Positions 1 to 8,646 are shown, numbered from the stretch's first letter. The stretch is 24,215 bases of DNA from Cytophagales bacterium (GCA_029262955.1 JAJCYL010000035.1:1-24215); one strand, 5' to 3'. Notes: generated by a model not told the origin, from the sequence alone. A program made the numbers and translations.

Positions 1-1266
1 TTGGCATTTACTTACGTTGGTTATGAATCTGTAGAAATTGCAGTAGCCGGCCGATCAGTTATTGATGTAAGTATGGAGCTAAGTACTACAGCTTTGGATG
101 CCGTGGTTGTGGTCGCATATGGTGAAGTTAGAAAAAGGGATTTAACTGGTTCTGTTTCGTCTGTAAAAGGAGATGATATGGCAAAAGTGGCTACTACCTC
201 TTTTGACCAGGCGCTTCAGGGAAGAGCAGCAGGTGTTCAGGTAACGCAGGTTTCTGGCCGGCCAGGTGGGGAGACTTCTATTCGTATCCGAGGCAGTAGT
301 TCTGTCAGTGCCGGAAATGAGCCCCTGTATGTAATTGACGGCATGGTGATGACCAGTGAAAACGGCGAACTTTCTGGTGGAGGTACATCTGGTCCCTCCC
401 TCAATGCATTGTCAACCATAAACCCGAGTGACATTGAATCGATTGAAATATTAAAGGATGCTTCTGCTGCGGCTCTATATGGTGCTAGAGGTGCAAATGG
501 TGTCGTACTAATCACCACTAAGCGTGGTAAGGTAGGAAAGACAAGCGTAACCTTTGATTCTTATTATGGTGTCCAGGAAGTTACTAATACGCTGGATCTG
601 TTGAATGGAGAAGAGTTTGCTAATTATATAAATGCACTTAATGCCGAAGTTGGTCTTCCATCCGATGTTCGTTACCTGATACCTGAAAATATAGGTGAAG
701 GTACTGATTGGCAAGAGGCCATCTTCCGACAGGCCCCCATGCAAAGTCATCAGTTGACTGTGTCAGGTGGTGATGAAAAAACACAATATTCTGTATCGGG
801 AGGATATTTCTTACAGGAAGGTACAATCATTAACTCTGATTTTGAGAGAGCGACCTTCAGAACAAATCTTGATGCGAAGATTAGCGAAACTTTTAAGCTT
901 GGTACCAGGGTTAACTTGAGTCGGATTAGTTCACGTGGTGTATTAACTGGTGCTTTGGGTCCGAGTGTTGGAGTACTATTACCTGGGAGTGTTACTTCAG
1001 CTGTTTTGTTTACCCCAACTTTGCCAGTTCTGGATGCATCTGTGAGGGGTGGCTATACTTTCCAGGATGACAGGGGTCGAAATTTGGCAAACCCGGTTGC
1101 GGATGCCAAGGAAACCGATAACATCTCTAAAAACACCAGGATTGTTGCCAGTGTATTTGGTGAATTGGAGATATTGAAAGGTTTGACTTTTAAGACCAAT
1201 CTAGGTCTATTAAATGCCCATGAAGATTCGTTACTTCTAGGTGGTTGGGGGTTTATTGCGGACTGA
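1..1266 (+). pseudogene. SusC/RagA-type TonB-dependent receptor, truncated at both ends
   Basis: This is the middle of an outer-membrane receptor of the SusC/RagA family, which imports oligosaccharides or peptides together with a SusD lipoprotein. The reading frame is open at the window edge and begins inside the N-terminal carboxypeptidase-regulatory-like domain (motif FTYVGYES), so the true start lies outside. A SusC-type linker (VVVVAYGEVRKRDLTGSV) at about residues 35-52 is followed by the plug domain, with YVIDGM near residue 110 and the family signature DIESIEILKDASAAALYG near residues 143-160. The barrel starts but stops at residue 421, where a full SusC has about 1000. The last residues no longer look like SusC, so the break lies near position 1240. 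No SusD gene follows; conjugation-gene debris does. The remnant cannot form a barrel and is presumably non-functional. Confidence 0.85.
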
Positions 1267-1379
1267 AGACTGTGAAATCCAAGGCGATTATCAGTGTAAT
1301 CAAGCGCAATGAGGACAGCAAATTGGACGCCTTGTTTGGTTGGTTCTTTCCCATTTCAAATCAGGGTTGGGCAACCTAA

Positions 1380-2068
1380 GTGGCCAAAGCTGGTAAAACA
1401 GCTTCCCTCATTATTCCCACCATCCTTCAGGCAGCAAAAAAGGGATTTGCTGGTTTGATCTATGACTATGAAGGAGACATGACCGAAGAGGGTGGGGGGT
1501 TGCCTTCTAAAGTGGCCTATACTGCTATGAAGTATGCTGGTACTCCGGTGAAATTTGCCGTAGTCAATTTCACCAATCTCAGCTGCACAGTGCGGTGTAA
1601 TCCCCTCTCATCAAGATATATCAAAAGCTATAATCATGCCCTGGAAATGTCAACCGTTATCATGTACAATATCAATCGGAACTGGTCTCGTCACAAAGAC
1701 TTTTGGGGCGAGAACGCCATCGCCGCATACGGCGCAACCATCTGGTTCTTTCAAAGAAACCATCTTTTGTTAAGTACAATTCCTCACATTACAGAATTCC
1801 TCCTCAACGATTCCACAAAGTGCTAAGAATTCTAAGTTCTGATGAAGATGTAGCTCCCTACATCCGGCCCATCATTGGAGCGCTGGAAAGAGAAGCTTCC
1901 GGTCAAATTGCGGGCGCCGAATCCAGCACTTAATTTCCTTTGGCTAAAATGAGATCTCCGGAAGTATATTACGTCTTCAACCCGGAACCTGATAATATTT
2001 TTGACCTCGATATTACTAATAAAGATTATCCCGTACTCTTAGTAGCCAATAGCTTCTTATTTGGTAAT
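1380..2068 (+). pseudogene. MobC/TraG-type conjugation coupling protein remnant, frameshifted
   Basis: Remnant of a type IV coupling protein of the Bacteroidota MobC/TraG (VirD4-like) kind, an ATPase that delivers relaxase-bound DNA to a conjugation channel. A degenerate Walker A (AKAGKTAS) at the start is followed by family-like text: GFAGLIYDYEGD, VKFAVVNFTNL, RCNPL and AIAAYGATIWFFQRN. This frame runs to about 1820. The homology then continues in another frame (VLRILSSDEDVAP, ALEREASGQIAGAE), so one base was gained or lost near 1820. In that second frame a TAA at 1931-1933 interrupts the text, and FPLAKMRSPEVYYVF and DLDITNKDYPVLLVANS follow it, as expected for the family. The N-terminal membrane part and the C-terminus are missing. 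The 113 bases before it (1267-1379) hold an open stretch in the same frame that I cannot assign. The family call rests on recalled motifs. Confidence 0.7.
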
Positions 2069-2124
2069 GTGCAGTGCAGCTTAATTTTTATGCATGCCTA
2101 CTATATTGGTTAAAAATATTTAAA

Positions 2125-2153
2125 TTGACTTCCGTTTCTTAATTGTATTTTTT
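2125..2153 (+). promoter_or_regulatory. possible promoter of the TonB-dependent receptor gene
   Basis: A TTG at 2125-2127 lies 18 nt before TATTTTTT (2146-2153), which resembles the Bacteroidota pattern TTG-N17-23-TAnnTTTG apart from the final G. It sits about 55 nt before the ATG at 2209. The surroundings are very AT-rich, so a chance match is quite possible. I saw nothing else in 2069-2208. Confidence 0.25.
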
Positions 2154-2208
2154 CATTTCTATAAAATAAGCTATTAATATTTCAAGAAATTTTAAAACTC
2201 CATTGGCT

Positions 2209-5064
2209 ATGAAAAAATTGTTTACCAGAACAACACTATCCATGATAGTGTTATTTGCCTTTATCGGAACGGGCTTGGCTCAAACAACAATTTCCGGCAG
2301 TGTGAGGGATGCTGATAATGATGAAGAGCTTGCCGGAGTAAATATTGTTGTTCAGGGTACAGTTACTGGAACTATCACTGATGTCAGTGGTAATTTCAAT
2401 CTGAGTACAGCTACAGTGCCTCCATTCAATCTAGTGATTTCTTATGTAGGTTATCAAAGCCAGGAAGTCGAAATCACAGATACTGATGTTTCAGGATTGG
2501 ACCTCAGCCTAACCTCAACAAGCATTATGGGACAAGAAATTGTGATCTCTGCTTCCAGGGTCGAGGAAAGCATCCTTAAATCACCCGTTTCAATTGAAAA
2601 AATGGATGTGTTAGCCATTAGGAATACACCTTCACCTTCATTTTATGATGCCATTGCCAACATGAAAGGGGTTGATCTCAGTGCCCAGAGTCTGACTCAT
2701 AAATCAATAAACGCAAGAGGTTTTGCAAGCAATGGCAATACAAGGTTTGTACATTTAATAGATGGAGTGGATAACCAAGCTCCAGGATTAAATTTTGCGG
2801 CTGGAAATATTGTAGGAATCTCAGACATTGACATAGAAAGTGCAGAAATGATACCTGGAGCGTCATCAGCGCTGTACGGTCCCAATGCATTGAATGGAAT
2901 TCTTCTAATGAAAAGCAAGAGTCCATTTGAGTACCAGGGGCTTAGTGCTATGGCCAGAGGTGGATTGGTAAAAGTCGACTCCAAAGATATCGATCCTGTT
3001 ACTGGAGAATTAAGTGAAATTGAAGGAGCCGAACCCTATCAGGAATATGCTTTGAGATATGCTAAAGCCTTCAATAATAAGTTTGCGTTCAAGCTTAGTG
3101 GATCCTATCTAAAATCTCAGGATTTTGTCCCCCAAGATTACAGGGACCAAACGGATGTAGAGAGAGATCTCGGATCAAGAGTGAATAACAGAGTTTATAA
3201 CGGAGTCAGTATCTACGGTGATCCAGCGGTAAGTGTAGGTTTTATTGCTGATGCACAAATTAATAACCCTGCCACCGATCCTGTAACGGTTGCTCAACTA
3301 CAGGCGGTTCGCTCACTCCTACCTGACGGTGCCCAAGGGGCATTTACGCCACTTGGTTTTGCCGAGGGAACATTTGTTGATAATACAACTGAGAGTGTAA
3401 AGATTAATGGAGCTCTACATTATAGACTCAACGAAAAAATGGAAGCCTCTGCTTCTTTTAACTGGGGCACTGGAAGTACAGTATATACGGCAAATGATCG
3501 TTTTGTATTAGACAATTTTTCTCTTTGGAATGCAAAATTAGAGTTGAAAGGAGACAATTTCTTCGTTCGAGCCTACAACACAACTGAGGATTCCGGGGAT
3601 ACTTATGCTGCTAATACGTTAGCTTCATTGATAAACCAACAAACATACTTTGGCAACTACGTGACTACATTTATTGGCGCAAGGACTGGTGCCGCTACCG
3701 GCTCAGCGCTTGATATTACTTCTTCTCATGCATTAGCAAAACAAGTCGCAGATGGCGCTCAAGTTACTCCAGATAGTGATACTTTTCAGACACTCACTGA
3801 TCAATTGAGAAAAGTCCCCATTCCAAGTGGTGCTTTATTTCAAGATGAAACAAGTATGTTGCACTTTGAAGGGATGTACAATTTCAAAAATAAGTTTGAA
3901 ATAATTGAACTCATTACAGGCGCTAATTTCAGACGGTACAATCTCGTATCTGACAATACTCTATTCGCTCTTGATGACAATGGAGATGAGATCAATTACA
4001 GTGAGTATGGTGCATATGTACAGGCGGCGAAGGCACTGGCTCAGGACAGGTTGAGGCTTCAAGCATCTGTGAGGTATGATAAGAACGAAAATTTCGCAGG
4101 ACAATTCTCTCCAAGAATTTCAGCAGTAACAACTGTAGCCAACGATCACAACATCAGGTTATCATTCCAGAGAGGTTTTCGAATCCCAACCGCACAGGAT
4201 CAATTTATCGATTTAGATGTAGTAAGTAGACGGTTAGTTGGTAGCAATCAACTTTTAATTGATCGATACAATTGGGAAACCAATACGGTTTACTCCAAAC
4301 CTAGTGTAGAAGCTGCCCAGGCCAACTTCTCCCAAACTGGTAACGCAACCGCATCTGCAGCATTATTGGAGGCTGTTAATTTCAAAGACTTTAAGACTGA
4401 AAAAATCAGCACTGTTGAAATTGGTTATAAAGGACTGATAGCTGAAAAGTTGTTTTTTGATACTTATTATTACTATAGTTCCTACCAGGACTTTATTGCT
4501 GAAATTTTATTTACTCAAACCGTCCCTGGCGGAACAACACCCAATACGGGTCCTGCTAATCCTGAAGGAATTGCCAGTGGAACAGTCGAAACACAGGAAT
4601 TTGGTTTTGATACCAATGCTGACGGTAGTGTTACTTCTCACGGTTGGGCAGCCGGTCTCGATTATTCATTGCCAAGAGGCTTTAGGGTAAATGGCAATAT
4701 CTCATGGAACAAGTTAATTGATCAGCAGGATTTGATCGACCAGGGGTTCAGAGCATCTTACAACACCCCTGAATGGCGAAGTAACATTAGTTTCAGTAAC
4801 CGTGAGGTAATTGATAATCTAGGTTTCAATATTACCTGGAGATGGCAAGATGCATTCTTCTGGGAATCATCTTTTGGAGCTGGTGTTATCCCAGCATTTA
4901 GTACAGTTGATGCTCAGATTAGCTACAAAGTGCCGAGTATTAAGAGTATTCTAAAACTTGGTGCTCAAAATCTATTAGATGAGAAATACACAACAGGATT
5001 TGGTAATCCGACCATGGGAGCCATGTATTATTTATCAATCACATTTGATGAATTCCTTAATTAA
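2209..5064 (+). CDS. TonB-dependent receptor with carboxypeptidase-regulatory-like N-domain
   Basis: Intact outer-membrane receptor of 951 residues that would import an unknown ligand using TonB energy. A signal peptide (MKKLFTRTTL, hydrophobic core, cleavage near GLAQ) is followed by a carboxypeptidase-D-regulatory-like beta-sandwich at about residues 25-110 (ISGSVRDADNDEELAGVNI). The plug at about 115-245 contains VHLIDGVDNQAPG and EMIPGASSALYGPNALNGIL. The long barrel ends with GAQNLLDEKYTTGFGNP and a terminal aromatic-rich strand. It lacks the SusC signature and has no SusD partner, so it belongs to the CirA/FepA-like stand-alone receptors. A TTG six bases upstream is also in frame, but ATG at 2209 opens directly on the signal peptide and is preferred. 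It ends about 100 nt before the convergent regulator gene; no clear terminator is seen in that gap. The ligand cannot be read from the sequence. Confidence 0.9.
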   Translation: MKKLFTRTTLSMIVLFAFIGTGLAQTTISGSVRDADNDEELAGVNIVVQGTVTGTITDVSGNFNLSTATVPPFNLVISYVGYQSQEVEITDTDVSGLDLSLTSTSIMGQEIVISASRVEESILKSPVSIEKMDVLAIRNTPSPSFYDAIANMKGVDLSAQSLTHKSINARGFASNGNTRFVHLIDGVDNQAPGLNFAAGNIVGISDIDIESAEMIPGASSALYGPNALNGILLMKSKSPFEYQGLSAMARGGLVKVDSKDIDPVTGELSEIEGAEPYQEYALRYAKAFNNKFAFKLSGSYLKSQDFVPQDYRDQTDVERDLGSRVNNRVYNGVSIYGDPAVSVGFIADAQINNPATDPVTVAQLQAVRSLLPDGAQGAFTPLGFAEGTFVDNTTESVKINGALHYRLNEKMEASASFNWGTGSTVYTANDRFVLDNFSLWNAKLELKGDNFFVRAYNTTEDSGDTYAANTLASLINQQTYFGNYVTTFIGARTGAATGSALDITSSHALAKQVADGAQVTPDSDTFQTLTDQLRKVPIPSGALFQDETSMLHFEGMYNFKNKFEIIELITGANFRRYNLVSDNTLFALDDNGDEINYSEYGAYVQAAKALAQDRLRLQASVRYDKNENFAGQFSPRISAVTTVANDHNIRLSFQRGFRIPTAQDQFIDLDVVSRRLVGSNQLLIDRYNWETNTVYSKPSVEAAQANFSQTGNATASAALLEAVNFKDFKTEKISTVEIGYKGLIAEKLFFDTYYYYSSYQDFIAEILFTQTVPGGTTPNTGPANPEGIASGTVETQEFGFDTNADGSVTSHGWAAGLDYSLPRGFRVNGNISWNKLIDQQDLIDQGFRASYNTPEWRSNISFSNREVIDNLGFNITWRWQDAFFWESSFGAGVIPAFSTVDAQISYKVPSIKSILKLGAQNLLDEKYTTGFGNPTMGAMYYLSITFDEFLN

Positions 5065-5164
5065 TAATTCGAAATCATGACAATGAGAGGCGCACCCACG
5101 ATACCTACCGGGGCAGGCTGAGGCTGATGGCTCACAGCCGTCTAGATTAGCATTCGTTTTTAGA

Positions 5165-5887
5165 TTATTCAAACTCCTCTTTTTTTACTCGATATTGATA
5201 AGGATTTCTCCCCGGTGTTTCTTTTTGAAGTTTTGGTAATCGCTCGAACATCCCGGATGCAAGCATCTTTTTCTGGAATCTACTCCGGTCCAATTTCTTC
5301 TCTAGAATGGCTTGATGAAGCTGATTCAATTCGGGCATGGTGAAGTAATTGGATAGCAAGTTATAGGAAATCTGCTCGTGTTTTATGTCCTGTTTTAGTC
5401 GATTTCGAGCCTCCAATACGATGGATTTATGATCCATCCACATTTCGGGTAGCTCATCAAAACTGAACCAGAAAAAAGCTTCATCATATTCTCCGACTTC
5501 CGGGTGAGTTTTATTTATATCGACAAGCGAGTAGAACGCCAGCGTTATGAAGCGTTTGTTCGTCCAATATTCCTCATTCCACGGTATTCCTGCCTTCTCA
5601 AAGTATTCCTTCCATTCATTGCTAAACTGACGGTCCTTATCACCGAAAACAGATAAAAATTTTAAGTAGGGGTCTTCGAGATGAGTTCGGTTCATTAAGA
5701 TCTTGGTTGCGGCATCATCCACAGATTCGTCAGTTTGTATGTAGCCACCGGGCAATAACCATTTCTCTCCAATTTTAAGTAGCAAGCATTTTAGTCTATT
5801 GTCCTGATATCCGATAATCACAAGATCTATCGAGAGATGAGGGAGGTAATAATCAGTGCCATGTTCAAAGAATTCCTTTAGCTCCAT
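5165..5887 (-). CDS. Nudix-domain transcriptional regulator with C-terminal winged helix (NrtR/AraR-like)
   Basis: A 240-residue regulator in which a Nudix fold acts as ligand sensor rather than hydrolase. The Nudix domain spans about residues 15-150. Its box begins properly (LLPGGYIQTDESVDDAA), but the REUxEE part that binds metal is replaced by TKILMNRT, so the catalytic glutamates are gone. The C-terminus (about 165-235: LLSNYFTMPELNQLHQAIL, then RSRFQKKMLASGMFERLP) fits the winged helix of the NrtR family, which in Bacteroidota includes the arabinose regulator AraR. The frame is open upstream to 5959, but those codons cross the inverted repeat and promoter at 5915-5950. ATG at 5887 gives the normal family N-terminus (MELKEFFEHGTDYYLPHLSID). 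The gene is divergent from the GH3 glycosidase, so it probably controls that gene and itself in response to a sugar. Confidence 0.88.
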   Translation of the reverse strand: MELKEFFEHGTDYYLPHLSIDLVIIGYQDNRLKCLLLKIGEKWLLPGGYIQTDESVDDAATKILMNRTHLEDPYLKFLSVFGDKDRQFSNEWKEYFEKAGIPWNEEYWTNKRFITLAFYSLVDINKTHPEVGEYDEAFFWFSFDELPEMWMDHKSIVLEARNRLKQDIKHEQISYNLLSNYFTMPELNQLHQAILEKKLDRSRFQKKMLASGMFERLPKLQKETPGRNPYQYRVKKEEFE

Positions 5888-5914
5888 ACCAGCAAAAATA
5901 ATAGATTGTGACAT

Positions 5915-5943
5915 TTTGCCACAAATAAATTTCATTATATTTG
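5915..5943 (+). promoter_or_regulatory. promoter of the GH3 glycosidase gene
   Basis: TTTG (5915-5918) lies 17 nt before TATATTTG (5936-5943), an exact match to the Bacteroidota -7 element TAnnTTTG. Transcription would start near 5950, about 20 nt before the ATG at 5969. Both elements are embedded in the inverted repeat. Confidence 0.6.
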
Positions 5944-5950
5944 TGGCAAA
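5922..5950 (-). promoter_or_regulatory. weaker face-to-face promoter of the Nudix regulator
   Basis: On the minus strand TTTG (5950-5947) lies 17 nt before TTTATTTG (5929-5922), one mismatch from TAnnTTTG. The layout mirrors the GH3 promoter because of the inverted repeat. Transcription would start near 5912-5915, which rules out the upstream start codons of the regulator and supports the ATG at 5887. Confidence 0.4.
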
Positions 5951-5968
5951 TAGACACAATTAAGAATT

Positions 5969-8395
5969 ATGAAAAAAGTTCTAAAAGTTTTCTTGATCGT
6001 TTTGGGATCCCTGTTATTACTTGCCGTGATGGGAGGACTAATTGGTTGGTCATATGTGAAGTCGACCTTCCTTGATTTTGAAGATGAGTATGTTGAAAAG
6101 AAAGATTTTCAGGAAATCACTGTGGATGGCTACACTTTTCTGGATCGAAATGGGAACGGAAAACTGGATATTTTTGAAGATGATAGAAGATCCTCCAATG
6201 AGCGAGTTGAGGATGCTTTATCTCAAATGACCATTGAAGAAAAAATCCACCTCCTTAAAGGCTCAGGATTGGCATCAGCGATGGGCAGGGTAGAGCCTGG
6301 GGAGGGAATCCCGGGAGCTGTCGGTACCATCGTTCCAACGCCGAGATTGGGACTCCCAACCATTTATTTATCGGATGGTCCTGCTGGATTGAGAATAGAA
6401 CCGACTCGTGAAGGTGAAGATCGAACCTATTATTGCACAGCATTTCCAATAGGCACCTTGCTAGCGTCAACCTGGAACACAGACTTGGTAGAAGGGATGG
6501 GATCTGCAATGGGCAATGAAGCACTTGAATATGGTTTGGATGTAATCCTAGGCCCTGGAGCGAACATTCATCGCCATCCATTTTGTGGCAGAAATTTCGA
6601 GTATTATTCGGAAGATCCTGTGCTGACTGGTTACATTGGAGCTGCAATGGTCAATGGAATAGAGTCCAATGGAGTGGGTACGTCCGTCAAGCATTTCGTG
6701 GCAAACAACCAAGAAACGAACCGAAACTACAACGATGTTATTGTCTCTGAGAGGGCCATGCGAGAAATCTATTTGAAGGGATTCGAAATCTTGGTGAAAG
6801 AATCACAGCCTTGGACCATCATGTCCTCCTACAACAAGGTCAATGGGACCTATACTTCAGAAAGCAGGGAGTTGCTGACGGATGTGCTTAGAGATGATTG
6901 GAGATTTGAGGGGTTGGTTATGTCCGATTGGTTTGGTGGGAGTGATGCACCGGCCATGATTGGAGCTGGAAATGACCTACTGGAGCCGGGCACCAAGAAG
7001 CAATGGAATGCCTTGATTGATGCCCGAGAGGATGGAAGTTTGACCATTGGAGAAATTGACACATCCGTTAGACGGATCCTCAAATTGATCATCCAATCCA
7101 GGAAAATGCAGAATTATCAATATGGGAACAATCCTGACCTGAAGGCTCATGCCGAAATTATCCGTCAGTCAGCCTCTGAGGGCATGGTGCTGCTGAAAAA
7201 CGAAAACACACTTCCCCTTCAGAATGCAAAGAGTGTTGCCCTTCTCGGGGTCACCTCTTACGATTTCATTGCAGGTGGAACAGGTTCAGGAGATGTGAAT
7301 GAAGCATATGCCGTATCGCTGGAGGAAGGGTTAAAGAATGCGGAATACGAGATCAATACCACGGCCAAAAATATCTTCGAAAGCCATCGAATGGCCAATT
7401 TAGAAGAATTCCAAAAACCTGAAGGCATCAAAGCGATGTTCACACCTTATACTCCACCCCAGGTTGTCTATACTGTTGAGGAACTAGATCGAATAGCTTC
7501 CGAAGCAGATCTCGCCATCATTACGATTGGAAGAAATGCCGGCGAGGGGGGTGACAGAGTGGAAGTGGATGACTTCCTACTTTCATCGATTGAACAGGAA
7601 ATGATTGAGAACACTTGTAGAATTTTTCACAAAGCCAGTAAGCACGTGATCGTTGTAATGAACATCGGGGGTGTCATCGAGACCAGCTCATGGAAAGCGC
7701 AACCCGATGCAATTTTGCTAGCATGGCAAGGGGGGCAGGAAGGGGGGAACTCTGTCGCTGATATCCTAAGCGGTAAAGTCAATCCAAGCGGAAAGCTTCC
7801 CATGACCTTTCCCGTCAACCTGGATGACCATGCTTCAAACAAGAATTTTCCTCAGGACGGAGAGCCAATGAACGTGATGGATATGATATTCGGTGGTGAG
7901 GTCGAATCAGAAGAGGACATGGTTCGAAACAGAGATTACACCATCTACGAGGAAGGCATTTATGTTGGTTACAGGTACTTTGATAAAGCAAAACTGGACG
8001 TATCTTATCCTTTTGGGTACGGGCTTTCTTACACTGATTTTGAATATGGTGACCTCAACGTAACTGAGGAGAATGATACGATCAATGTTTTGGTAACTGT
8101 GCAAAATACTGGTGATCAGGCAGGAAAGGAAGTGGTGCAGGTGTATGTGTCAAAACCAAATTCAATCGTTGATCGACCGGAGCAGGAGCTGAAAGCATTT
8201 GTAAAGACAAAAGCCCTGGCACCCAAAGAAACACAAGAAATTGTGTTTCTAATTCCCGTTTCAGAATTGAGATATTGGGATGAGGATAAGCCCGGTTGGA
8301 TTCTGGAAAGTGGTACTTATTCTATACGCATAGGAGCTTCTTCGAGAGATATCAGGTTTGCATTAGAAGTCGATCTGTTAGAAGAAAACGACTAG
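5969..8395 (+). CDS. GH3 beta-glycosidase (beta-glucosidase-like), membrane-anchored
   Basis: An 808-residue family 3 glycoside hydrolase that removes non-reducing-end beta-linked sugars from oligosaccharides, probably in the periplasm. An N-terminal hydrophobic segment (about residues 5-28) with no clear cleavage site suggests a membrane anchor. At residues 59-71 lies DRNGNGKLDIFED, an EF-hand-like calcium loop. The (beta/alpha)8 domain follows (about 80-400: LSDGPAG, GRNFEYYSEDP, KHFVANNQE) with the probable nucleophile Asp320 in VMSDWFGG. The alpha/beta sandwich domain has GEGGDR with Glu526 as likely acid/base. YPFGYGLSYT near 680 leads to the C-terminal fibronectin-III-like domain. The length is typical. 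It is divergently transcribed from the Nudix regulator and carries that operator in its promoter, which predicts sugar induction. Beta-glucosidase and beta-xylosidase activities cannot be told apart here. Confidence 0.93.
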   Translation: MKKVLKVFLIVLGSLLLLAVMGGLIGWSYVKSTFLDFEDEYVEKKDFQEITVDGYTFLDRNGNGKLDIFEDDRRSSNERVEDALSQMTIEEKIHLLKGSGLASAMGRVEPGEGIPGAVGTIVPTPRLGLPTIYLSDGPAGLRIEPTREGEDRTYYCTAFPIGTLLASTWNTDLVEGMGSAMGNEALEYGLDVILGPGANIHRHPFCGRNFEYYSEDPVLTGYIGAAMVNGIESNGVGTSVKHFVANNQETNRNYNDVIVSERAMREIYLKGFEILVKESQPWTIMSSYNKVNGTYTSESRELLTDVLRDDWRFEGLVMSDWFGGSDAPAMIGAGNDLLEPGTKKQWNALIDAREDGSLTIGEIDTSVRRILKLIIQSRKMQNYQYGNNPDLKAHAEIIRQSASEGMVLLKNENTLPLQNAKSVALLGVTSYDFIAGGTGSGDVNEAYAVSLEEGLKNAEYEINTTAKNIFESHRMANLEEFQKPEGIKAMFTPYTPPQVVYTVEELDRIASEADLAIITIGRNAGEGGDRVEVDDFLLSSIEQEMIENTCRIFHKASKHVIVVMNIGGVIETSSWKAQPDAILLAWQGGQEGGNSVADILSGKVNPSGKLPMTFPVNLDDHASNKNFPQDGEPMNVMDMIFGGEVESEEDMVRNRDYTIYEEGIYVGYRYFDKAKLDVSYPFGYGLSYTDFEYGDLNVTEENDTINVLVTVQNTGDQAGKEVVQVYVSKPNSIVDRPEQELKAFVKTKALAPKETQEIVFLIPVSELRYWDEDKPGWILESGTYSIRIGASSRDIRFALEVDLLEEND

Positions 8396-8646
8396 TAAGA
8401 TATGAGTGCCAACGTTTTAAGGATTAGAGGGTGCCAATAGCTGAAAATCATTTGACTCTTTTGAGTCCTAATGTTGACTTGACTCTTGAAATGGTTTGTA
8501 AGATTGAAGTCTTATGTAGTTTGAGTAATTCGGCTTTATTGACTACCTGGTTTGACGTTAACACACTATATTATATAACTATTTAAATATATTATTGTAT
8601 TATTGTTATATAAATTACATTATGTTAAACAGAGTTAGTCGAACTA
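8396..8646. other. AT-rich intergenic gap with hairpins, no gene seen
   Basis: No convincing gene lies in these 251 bases. A 5-bp hairpin with a TTTT loop (GACTC at 8454-8458, GAGTC at 8463-8467) occurs about 60 nt after the GH3 stop but lacks a T-run, so it is a poor terminator. From about 8560 to 8635 the DNA is almost pure A/T and holds a longer inverted repeat, listed separately. Confidence 0.6.
8571..8613. repeat. AT-rich 9-bp inverted repeat
   Basis: TTATATAAC (8571-8579) and GTTATATAA (8605-8613) are perfect inverted copies around a 25-nt AT-only loop. The symmetry extends imperfectly outward, with GTTAAC near 8557 and GTTAAAC near 8624. It could be a cruciform, a relic of a miniature element, or chance in low-complexity DNA. 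Confidence 0.45.

Larger units (their letters stand above)
5915..5950. promoter_or_regulatory. 13-bp perfect inverted repeat: likely operator of the Nudix regulator
   Basis: TTTGCCACAAATA (5915-5927) and TATTTGTGGCAAA (5938-5950) are perfect inverted copies separated by 10 nt. Each arm also contains its own small dyad, TTTG-NNN-CAAA. The element lies in the divergent intergenic region between the Nudix regulator and the GH3 gene and covers the promoter elements of both directions, so a bound repressor would block both. Its role as operator is inferred from position and symmetry. I saw no second copy of this 13-mer elsewhere in the window by eye. Confidence 0.75.

Noticed and set aside
1703..1933. 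76-codon open frame as an independent gene
   Set aside because: It is the frameshifted continuation of the coupling-protein relic; its first 30 codons are out-of-frame text.
5081..5145. GGCTG/CAGCC hairpin between the TonB receptor and the Nudix gene as bidirectional terminator
   Set aside because: Only a 5-bp stem with an 8-nt loop and no T-run directly after it.
5888..5959. N-terminal extension of the Nudix regulator
   Set aside because: It would place coding sequence across the operator and upstream of the expected transcript start; the peptide is unlike the family N-terminus.
6255..6647. 130-codon open frame antisense to GH3
   Set aside because: Shadow of a well-supported GH3 gene with conserved motifs in the other frame; Leu/Cys-rich with no recognisable domain.
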